Source: G963663495 sp963663495 (GTDB lineage: Bacteria; Bacteroidota; Rhodothermia; Rhodothermales; Bin80). Taken from it: a stretch of 64,000 bases of DNA. The notes beneath the pieces are model-generated. The model was not told the DNA's origin. It searched no databases and worked only from the letters and a program-made list of their open reading frames with translations. The stretch lies in NCBI GenBank assembly GCA_963663495.1, contig OY760427.1, forward strand, positions 868,001-932,000, read 5' to 3'. Every line of letters begins with the position of its first letter. Position 1 is the first letter of the stretch. This document shows, piece after piece, positions 57,354 to 64,000 of this stretch. The position numbers were made by a program, and so were the translations under genes.

Positions 57354-58508
57354 TTAGTTGAGTCCTGCGGTGCACGCCAACTCCAGCCCCACCGCATCCA
57401 CACGCTCGTGCAGACGTATGTGCTGGTTTCCCGGAAAGATCACAAAGATCCTATCCAGCATGAGGTCAGCTAATGCCGAATGCATAGATCTCGTCATCCT
57501 TGGAGCGCTGGTTCGCTTGAATTCAACTCCGATACGGCGCCCGCTATCGAACACGAGCAGATCAATCTCGGCACCGCGGTGAGTACCCCAATAGTAGCAG
57601 TCCTCCCAGTGGACCGAGAGTATCCGTACCACCTCATGCATCGCAAACCCTTCCCAAGAGGCACCCGCTTTGGGGTGTCCCAATATATCAGGCTCGGACT
57701 TAAGTCTCAGCAGTGAGTGCAGCAGGCCCGTATCGGTCAGGTAGATTTTTGGAGCCTTTACCTGACGCTTCTTCAGGTTCTCAAACCAGGGCACCAGTTT
57801 CCTCACGAGCAGAGCATCAACAAGCGTCGCAAGGTACGAATTAGCGGTTGGAGCGCTCACGCCGAGAGAACGCGCAACTTCCGCGGCATTCCAGCGCCCG
57901 CCGTGATAGTGCGCTACCATAGTCCAAAAGCGTCGCATAGTAGTCGCCGGCACACTAATCCCGAGCTGAGGAAGATCGCGCTCAAGAAAGGTGCGGACGA
58001 ACGCGGTTCGCCACTCCGTGCTCTGTGCATCGTCGGATGCAAGAAAAGAAAGCGGAAAGCCACCCCGAGTCCATAGCTGATTGATGAGATCAGTGCCCGT
58101 CTCGTCCACTCGAAAGGGAGGTAGTTCATAGTACACAATCCGGCCAGCGAGCGACTCGGAAGATTGCCGCAGCAGTTCCGGGCCGGCACTGCCCAGAACG
58201 AGAAACCGCGCCTGGTTGGAAGGCCGGTCCACAAGCACGCGAAGAAGCCGGAACAGCCCTTCGCTGTGCTGCACCTCGTCAATGACGACAAGGCCATCAA
58301 GAGCCTCCAGCGCCAGCTTCGGGTCCGTAAATCGGGCCTCGTCGGTCGGATCTTCCAAGTCGAAGAAGGTGATCGGGCCCGGATCGCGAGCAGCTAGGTT
58401 GCGAGCCAACGTCGTCTTGCCCACCTGACGCGCACCCAGGAGGCCAACTACGGGGAACTGGCTCAGCAGGCGGCGGAGGTGTGCCTCATGGCGGGGGCGG
58501 GGAACCAT
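57354..58508 (-). CDS. AAA_14/DUF4143 ATPase
   Basis: 384 residues. Walker A is GLLGARQVGKTTLARNLA (residues 22-39), Walker B is LVVIDEVQHSEGLF near 75, sensor LVLGSAGPELLRQSSESLAGR follows, then the DUF4143 half with the helix-turn-helix LGVSAPTANSYLATLVDALL, YLTDTGLLHSLL and the nuclease-like WGTHRGAEIDLLVFD plus VEFKRT (D..EFK) near 325. Complete and single; distant paralogue of 15645-16781. The function of this family is unsettled. Confidence 0.9.
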   Translation of the reverse strand: MVPRPRHEAHLRRLLSQFPVVGLLGARQVGKTTLARNLAARDPGPITFFDLEDPTDEARFTDPKLALEALDGLVVIDEVQHSEGLFRLLRVLVDRPSNQARFLVLGSAGPELLRQSSESLAGRIVYYELPPFRVDETGTDLINQLWTRGGFPLSFLASDDAQSTEWRTAFVRTFLERDLPQLGISVPATTMRRFWTMVAHYHGGRWNAAEVARSLGVSAPTANSYLATLVDALLVRKLVPWFENLKKRQVKAPKIYLTDTGLLHSLLRLKSEPDILGHPKAGASWEGFAMHEVVRILSVHWEDCYYWGTHRGAEIDLLVFDSGRRIGVEFKRTSAPRMTRSMHSALADLMLDRIFVIFPGNQHIRLHERVDAVGLELACTAGLN

Positions 58509-58521
58509 ACATCATGCTTAA

Positions 58522-58556
58522 CGGGAAAATCCAAAATACGACTTTCGATTTTCCCG
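58522..58556. promoter_or_regulatory. Inverted repeat upstream of the DUF4143 gene
   Basis: CGGGAAAATC and GATTTTCCCG are separated by 15 bases, beginning 13 bases before the start codon on the minus strand. A possible operator. A second hairpin (TCCTGA/TCAGGA) is at about 58682-58700. Confidence 0.45.
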
Positions 58557-58844
58557 TGTGCTGCCCTGCATGTCGCAAGCGTCTTCGGATTGCACTGGAG
58601 CGGACTGGCACCTTTTTCATGCTATGAAGTTGAGTCCGAACCGGGCGTGAACAAGCTAATTCTGTCGAAACAGACGCAACCTTCCTGACACACTTCAGGA
58701 TTCCACGCGTGCTGGAAATTAGGAGCCCGTCATGGATAGTGGGCAGGTGTAGCCGCGATACGATCTCAAACAGCAGTAGTCTTGTGGGGCACGAAACGCG
58801 TTCAGTGTGCGTTAAGAGTGGCTATAGCCAATAGCTCGGGATCT

Positions 58845-59363
58845 ATGACCGTGATACAGCGCAGAGTGTTTTACAGTTTTCACTACGCCGCCGATAGCTG
58901 GCGCGCGGCAACGGTGCGCAATATTGGTACTGTTGAAGGGAACCAACCGGTAACGGGGAATAAATGGGAGGAGGTGACCAAGGGCGGCGACGCATCTATC
59001 AAAAGGTGGATCGGTCAGCAGATGAAAGCGCGTTCGTGTACGGTGGTCTTAGTGGGCGCTGAAACTGCCTGCAGGCGTTGGATACATTACGAGATCACCA
59101 AGTCATGGAAAGATGGGATGGGGCTCGTAGGAATTCACATCCACGGCCTGTTGGACCAGGACGAAATTGAGTCAATTAGGGGAGAGAATCCGTTTGGGCG
59201 TATTCCAATCCGCGACCACCACGGATTCACGCAGATGTTATCAAGTATCGTCCGATGCTATGATCCACCGGGTAGCGGTAGTAGGGCACGCTACCAATGG
59301 ATACGTGAAAATTTGAGAGGCATGGTGGAAGAGGCGATCCAAATTCGCAGGGATGTTCGATAA
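58845..59363 (+). CDS. TIR-like (DUF1863/ThsB-type) domain protein
   Basis: 172 residues from the ATG at 58845 (the open frame begins at 58782). RRVFYSFHYAADSWRAATVR is the first strand of the MTH538/DUF1863 TIR-like fold, GGDASIKRWIGQQMKARSCT and VVLVGAETACRRWIHYEI follow, then GLVGIHIHGL. Proteins of this family include ThsB of Thoeris, which makes a cyclic ADP-ribose-type signal. No ThsA-like effector (NAD-binding or SLOG) is in the window; the nearest related gene is the broken ATPase at 56188. An isolated survivor of a defence unit, or a two-protein system with the ATPase, are both possible. Confidence 0.85.
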   Translation: MTVIQRRVFYSFHYAADSWRAATVRNIGTVEGNQPVTGNKWEEVTKGGDASIKRWIGQQMKARSCTVVLVGAETACRRWIHYEITKSWKDGMGLVGIHIHGLLDQDEIESIRGENPFGRIPIRDHHGFTQMLSSIVRCYDPPGSGSRARYQWIRENLRGMVEEAIQIRRDVR

Positions 59364-59546
59364 CGTAGCCCCCGCTACCAACAGCAAGGTTTTCAGGATG
59401 GCTACCACACGACAGTTGAATCTCTGCTTGAGGGGGGGTGTGCGATATCGCGGAATAGGCGAGCCCTTAAATGGTAGTGTTGGTTCTACGCTCCTTTTGA
59501 CTTCCTCCAGTACCAACAATTTGTACCTTCCCGAGACCATCATCGC

Positions 59547-62441
59547 ATGACCGTTATGTACGGACGGTTTTTCTTTCTCGTTGTTGTAATACCTGTGTTG
59601 GCAGTCGCGCAGACGCCGGATATGATGTCTCGGGTTGAGGCTACGGACGCTGAGGCAAGAAGTGGTGCATTGGGGCAGCGAATACTGCTCACCGAGCAGT
59701 CCCTCGTGGCAAACATGCCGTTTCAAAGCATTGGGCCTACGATTATGAGCGGACGGATCGTGGATGTTGACGTGAATCCGGCAGACCCTACGGAGATGTT
59801 TGTTGCGTACGCTTCGGGCGGGCTGTGGAAGACATCCAATAATGGAATGTCTTTCCGGCCGTTATTTGACAGGGAGGCGAGCATGACCATCGGGGACATT
59901 GCCGTTGACTGGAGTATCCAACCCCGGACCATATGGGTTGGAACCGGCGAAAATAACTCAAGCCGGTCATCCTATGCGGGAACAGGAGTTTATGTGTCAA
60001 GGGATGGCGGAGATTCCTGGGAGCACGCGGGGCTGGAGGCTACGCACCGTATTGGCCGCATTCTACTGCACCCGGATGACGCTCATACAGTGTGGGTTGC
60101 GGCGCTCGGGCCGCTGTATTCAGATAGCGAACATCGCGGCGTCTATCTGACAGTGGACGGTGGCACGACATGGACGCAAACACTGGCAGGAACGGAAGCA
60201 GCGGGCGTCATTGACCTCGTGATGCACCCTGCAAATGCAGATGAACTGTATGCCGCTATGTGGCACCGGGAGCGACGCGCCTGGAATTTTGTGGAGAGCG
60301 GTGAGGCATCGGGCATGTATCGTACTGATGATGGTGGGGAAACTTGGACGCGCCTCGACGCGGACGGATTTCCTTCAGGCGCCGGGGTGGGCAGGATTGG
60401 ACTGGCGTTCTCCCAACAAAACCCCGAAATCCTGTATGCGTTGCTGGACAATCAGGAGCGCCGCCCCGCAGAGGACGAGGATGAATTGCCGCTACTTACA
60501 AAGGAAGCGCTCCGCGACATGTCACGGGAGGCGTTCCTCGCCCTGGATGATGACGCCATCGCTGACTACCTCAGTGAATTCAACATTAATTCGGAATATG
60601 AGGTTGAGGATGTCCGCCGGATGGTGCGTACGGAGGAACTGGAGCCGGTACATCTCGTCTGGTATGTGGAGGATGCGAATCGCGAGCTGTTTGATACTCC
60701 GGTGCGTGGTGCCGAAGTCTACCGTACGGAAGATGGCGGAGCGTCATGGCAGAAGATGCACGAGGAGCCCATTGATGGCCTATACAATTCTTATGGCTAT
60801 TACTTCGGAGAGATTCGGATTGACCCGCTGAATGACGAGCACATCTATATTCTCGGCGTGCCGCTGCTCAAGTCAGAGGACGCCGGCCGAACCTGGATGT
60901 CCATCGGAAAAGTTAACGTACACGCGGATCATCAGGCGCTATGGATAAATCCTGCTAGAAGCGGGCACATGGTGAACGGAAACGACGGAGGGCTCAACAT
61001 CACATATGACGATGGAGCGACATGGTTCAAGGCTAATACGCCTGCAGTGGGGCAGTTCTATGCTATCGCCGTAGATGACGCGCAACCCTACCGTATCTAC
61101 GGAGGGTTGCAGGACAACGGCGTGTGGGGCGGGCCGCATACGTATGAACATAGTTTGCGATGGCACAGCCGGGGTGAGTATGCTTACGAAAGCTTGCTGG
61201 GTGGTGATGGAATGCAGGTTGAGGTGGACACACGGACCAACAATATCGTCTACACCGGATCGCAGTTCGGAGCCTATGTGCGTATTGACACCAACACCGG
61301 ACATAGGTCCTCTATTCGTCCCCGTCATACCTTGGGAGAAAGGCCCCTGCGCTATAACTGGCAGACACCGATCCATCTGTCAAGACACAATCAGGATGTA
61401 CTGTACTTCGGGACGAACAAGGTTCACAGGTCATTTAACCGGGGCACCGACTGGGAGACACTGTCTGGTGACCTAACGCTTGGGGGGCGCCGTGGTGATG
61501 TGCCCTATGGAACGCTTACGTCCATTGACGAGTCTCCATTGCGGTTTGGGTTGGTATACGTTGGAAGCGATGACGGGCTGGTGCATGTGTCACGTGACGG
61601 CGGCTATAGCTGGGACAGGGTTTCTGATGACCTGCCGCAGCATCGGTGGGTCAGCCGCGTGGAAGCATCGGTACATTCGATAGATCGGGTATACGTGACA
61701 TTGAACGGGTACCGGTGGGACAACTTTGAAGCGCTCTTGTATCGCTCCGACGATTACGGTGCAACTTGGCGGAAGATTGGCAAGGACCTGCCGATGGAGC
61801 CGTTGAATGTAGTGCTTGAAGATCCTCGTAATGCCGATATACTGTATGTGGGCTCAGATCATGGCCTGTATATATCACTTGATGGAGGTGACACGTTCAT
61901 GGCCGCTGGAGCATCGCTTCCCAATGCACCCGTACACGATCTGAAAGTGCAGGACCGACGGCGGCATTTGCTTGTCGGAACGCATGGACGATCCATTTAT
62001 CGCGCCGATATTCAGTTCGTTCAGGACCTCACCCCGGAAATACTTGACCAACCGGTTCACATCTTCGCAATGGACCCCGTACGCCACGGCGCATTCTGGG
62101 GACGGAAGTTTGCCAGCTGGTCTAACCCAATCGATCCGGAAGAAGAGATCGTGTATTTCAGTGCGGTTGGCGGGGAAGTGGTGATTCGAGTTCTCGGGGA
62201 GGATGGCAGCGAACTTAACGTGCTGTATGACGAAGCTGACCGTGGTCTCAATTATGTGATGTATGACGTATCAATGAATGACGAGGCTGCCGCTGTTCGG
62301 AATGAGGAGGATGAAGGAGCGGGCATTGAGGCCGGCGATAACGGGATATACTACTTACCGGTTGGGGCGTACCAGATAGAAATAGTGCTCAACGCTGAGT
62401 CTGCTACTACGGGCCTTGAGGTAGAGGCCGGCCGCGAGTAG
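59547..62441 (+). CDS. Secreted sortilin/BNR-repeat propeller protein
   Basis: 964 residues. The signal peptide is FFFLVVVIPVLAVAQ. Multiple BNR (Asp-box) repeats of the S-x-D-x-G-x-x-W type occur: VSRDGGDSWEH, RTDDGGETWTRL, KSEDAGRTWMSI, VSRDGGYSWDRV, RSDDYGATWRKI. This fits the large VPS10/sortilin-like glycosyl-hydrolase-superfamily proteins common in Bacteroidota and Rhodothermota, of unknown function. The C-terminal 110 residues form a separate beta-rich domain without a T9SS-type sorting motif that I can see. Confidence 0.9.
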   Translation: MTVMYGRFFFLVVVIPVLAVAQTPDMMSRVEATDAEARSGALGQRILLTEQSLVANMPFQSIGPTIMSGRIVDVDVNPADPTEMFVAYASGGLWKTSNNGMSFRPLFDREASMTIGDIAVDWSIQPRTIWVGTGENNSSRSSYAGTGVYVSRDGGDSWEHAGLEATHRIGRILLHPDDAHTVWVAALGPLYSDSEHRGVYLTVDGGTTWTQTLAGTEAAGVIDLVMHPANADELYAAMWHRERRAWNFVESGEASGMYRTDDGGETWTRLDADGFPSGAGVGRIGLAFSQQNPEILYALLDNQERRPAEDEDELPLLTKEALRDMSREAFLALDDDAIADYLSEFNINSEYEVEDVRRMVRTEELEPVHLVWYVEDANRELFDTPVRGAEVYRTEDGGASWQKMHEEPIDGLYNSYGYYFGEIRIDPLNDEHIYILGVPLLKSEDAGRTWMSIGKVNVHADHQALWINPARSGHMVNGNDGGLNITYDDGATWFKANTPAVGQFYAIAVDDAQPYRIYGGLQDNGVWGGPHTYEHSLRWHSRGEYAYESLLGGDGMQVEVDTRTNNIVYTGSQFGAYVRIDTNTGHRSSIRPRHTLGERPLRYNWQTPIHLSRHNQDVLYFGTNKVHRSFNRGTDWETLSGDLTLGGRRGDVPYGTLTSIDESPLRFGLVYVGSDDGLVHVSRDGGYSWDRVSDDLPQHRWVSRVEASVHSIDRVYVTLNGYRWDNFEALLYRSDDYGATWRKIGKDLPMEPLNVVLEDPRNADILYVGSDHGLYISLDGGDTFMAAGASLPNAPVHDLKVQDRRRHLLVGTHGRSIYRADIQFVQDLTPEILDQPVHIFAMDPVRHGAFWGRKFASWSNPIDPEEEIVYFSAVGGEVVIRVLGEDGSELNVLYDEADRGLNYVMYDVSMNDEAAAVRNEEDEGAGIEAGDNGIYYLPVGAYQIEIVLNAESATTGLEVEAGRE

Positions 62442-62481
62442 GTTTGTACTCGTCCAGGACATAAGCAGCATATAGCGCAGT

Positions 62482-63696
62482 CTAATCCGGCGCAGCAAGC
62501 TCGGCGAGCACAGAATCTCGGACAACCTCAAATGCAGCACGGTACCTGGCGGCAATGGGAACTGCCTGGGGCATTGTCAAGCGCAAAGGATCCACCTGTG
62601 TGCCATTCTTCCAAAACCGGTAACAGACATGGGGCCCGGTTGCGAGTCCCGTGCTGCCAACGTAGCCGATCACTTGGCCTTGTCGCACACGCGTTCCCTT
62701 GCGGATGCCCTTCGCGATACGGGACATGTGGAGGTAACCGGTTGCATACGGTCCAGTGTGACGAATCTTGACGTAGTTGCCATTACCCCTTGTGTAACCG
62801 GAATTCTCGACCGTTCCAGCACTTGTAGCGACAATAGGAGTACCTTTGGGCGCCGCATAGTCGGTGCCCAAATGGGCACGATAGCTTTTCAGAACAGGAT
62901 GGAAGCGGCGCCGCGAATACCCCGAACTGATGCGGATGTACTCAAGCGGCGCCTTAAGAAAGGCCCGCCTCAGTGTGCGACCGTTCTCATCATAGTAGCC
63001 ACCGTCACCGTTCGGGTCAAAGTGCACGGCATAGTAGGTATTCTCGGCATCTATAAAATAGGATCCATGGATTGCGGTGGAGAGCACTTCACCATCAGCA
63101 ATCTGCTGCTCAACGGCAAGGCCGAATTGGTCTCCCTGTTGAATGTGGTAGAAGTCGATTTGCCAAGCAAAAATTCGTGCAAGGTCCATCGCTAGGCTGG
63201 GGTCGCTGCCGATGGCGGTAAGGGCTTCGTAAGGCGACGACTCAATTGTCGCCGCTACAACGCTGCGCGATACAGTAATCGGCATTACATTTTGAAAGAC
63301 CGATACAGAATCCCGAAGGTCTATCACCACATATCGGTCCGGGGCTGGCTTATATACAAACATGCGAGCCGAATCGGTCAAAATGTCCCGGTACACATGC
63401 ACCACTTCTCCCGCTCGCATCTTACGCAAATCGAATACTTCCTTCGATTTCTCAACGGCTGTGCCGATTTTCGCCCGTGATGCTCCTAAATCCTGAAGGA
63501 TGGAGATTAGCGTCTCAGTGCGGTTGATCTTCTTCTCTCCACGAACATACCGGTTCGTATCAATGCCGAACTTGTCCTGCGCAGTTGGGGCGATTTCTAG
63601 CGTCGTGACATGCTCCAACTCGACCGTTGGATACACCATCATAAACCCGACCAAGGACAATACCGTATAAGGGCGGAGCCGGGGTGGTACGTTCAA
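62482..63696 (-). CDS. M23-family peptidoglycan endopeptidase
   Basis: About 404 residues from a TTG at 63696; no ATG start is obvious except 63642. An N-terminal membrane anchor or signal is followed by LysM/OapA-like middle domains and the M23 core: HLGTDYAAPKGTPIVATSAG (HxxxD) and GNYVKIRHTGPYATGYLHMS. The usual final HxH motif is GPHVCYRF, so the second zinc-side histidine is cysteine. This variant is seen in other Bacteroidota members, but activity is unproven. It starts 27 bases after the adenosyltransferase stop on the same strand. Confidence 0.88.
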   Translation of the reverse strand: MNVPPRLRPYTVLSLVGFMMVYPTVELEHVTTLEIAPTAQDKFGIDTNRYVRGEKKINRTETLISILQDLGASRAKIGTAVEKSKEVFDLRKMRAGEVVHVYRDILTDSARMFVYKPAPDRYVVIDLRDSVSVFQNVMPITVSRSVVAATIESSPYEALTAIGSDPSLAMDLARIFAWQIDFYHIQQGDQFGLAVEQQIADGEVLSTAIHGSYFIDAENTYYAVHFDPNGDGGYYDENGRTLRRAFLKAPLEYIRISSGYSRRRFHPVLKSYRAHLGTDYAAPKGTPIVATSAGTVENSGYTRGNGNYVKIRHTGPYATGYLHMSRIAKGIRKGTRVRQGQVIGYVGSTGLATGPHVCYRFWKNGTQVDPLRLTMPQAVPIAARYRAAFEVVRDSVLAELAAPD

Positions 63697-63723
63697 GTCT
63701 TCAGCCTAAATTCTTATGGGCGA

Positions 63724-64000
63724 TTATTGAATTTTCCACAACACATCACATGACCCGCCCTCATGGTTGGCCCAGCGGGCCATAACGAACAGCAAGTCTG
63801 AAAGGCGATTGAGATACCCCAAGGTATGATAATTGAAATTAAGGGATGCATGCGCGGCCACCACCGTTCGTTCCGCCCTCCTGCAGATCGTCCGCGCGAG
63901 ATGAAGATGGGAAGCTAGCATCCCGCCCCCTGGGAGAATAAAATTGGTAAGCGGTGGAAGATCTTTCTCCAGCGCATTGATGAAGGATTCTAGTTCGGTC
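63724..64000 (-). CDS. Corrinoid adenosyltransferase (PduO/MMAB type), 3' part
   Basis: The C-terminal 91 codons are seen; the gene continues beyond the right edge. FILPGGGMLASHLHLARTIC and RRAERTVVAA, then LNRLSDLLFVMARWAN, are the family's ATP- and cobalamin-binding helices. Adds the adenosyl group to cob(I)alamin. Confidence 0.92.
   Translation of the reverse strand, partial: TELESFINALEKDLPPLTNFILPGGGMLASHLHLARTICRRAERTVVAAHASLNFNYHTLGYLNRLSDLLFVMARWANHEGGSCDVLWKIQ

Noticed and set aside
1..64000. CRISPR arrays
   Set aside because: No regularly spaced direct repeats; all repeated sequences are IS ends, MITEs or in-gene tandem repeats.

Overview
The window looks like a chromosomal segment of a Bacteroidota/Rhodothermota-like bacterium with moderate-to-high GC. 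Support for this is mixed: core genes such as mdh, the nuo cluster and sod mostly lack Shine-Dalgarno motifs, and there is a sortilin-like BNR protein, a Bacteroidota-style M23 peptidase with PHVCYRF in place of HLH, and a secreted kelch / streptogramin-lyase-type pair. The lineage is an inference; no rRNA, tRNA or CRISPR array was seen.

Layout. (1) 1-5388: the 5' part of a very large Eco57I-type DNA methyltransferase (minus strand, continuing beyond the left edge) and malate dehydrogenase. (2) 5397-21420: a graveyard of nested mobile elements. A TnpB element with MITE-like ends and an 8-bp target duplication is interrupted by an IS5-like element. It is followed by an intact ATPase / predicted PD-(D/E)xK nuclease pair and an intact IS1380. 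Then comes an IS1595 transposase split by an IS66 element, which is itself split by a composite transposon (IS66 deletion derivative, DUF4143 ATPase, second IS66). (3) 21955-37791: a quiet block of housekeeping and secreted-protein genes: a DnaQ/GIY-YIG nuclease, nuoJ-K-L-M, a NhaD-type antiporter, pterin carbinolamine dehydratase, nuoN, a PH-like protein, a decayed tnpB, superoxide dismutase, a phosphopantetheinyl transferase, and a minus-strand cytochrome c/Vgb - kelch - esterase group. (4) 37938-57100: a second mobile-element region. It contains two damaged thymidylate kinase copies, ISNCY-like, IS4 (with a DruA-like domain), IS1380 and IS66 elements, a perfect 170-bp MITE, a DUF488 two-gene unit and the two halves of a broken P-loop ATPase. 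(5) 57354-64000: a DUF4143 ATPase, a TIR-like (DUF1863/ThsB-type) protein, the sortilin-like protein, an M23 peptidase and the end of a corrinoid adenosyltransferase.

The most unusual signals are: a tnpB gene carried between short terminal inverted repeats with an 8-bp target duplication, sharing ends with a MITE; the OLD/AAA15-type ATPase plus small ExK protein pair (candidate defence module); the IS66 composite carrying a DUF4143 ATPase; transposases with an N-terminal DruA-like (DUF4338) domain; and two broken thymidylate kinase copies. Several defence-like parts are present, either whole (ATPase/nuclease pair, DUF488 pair, TIR protein, methyltransferase) or broken (P-loop ATPase, C5 methyltransferase tail).
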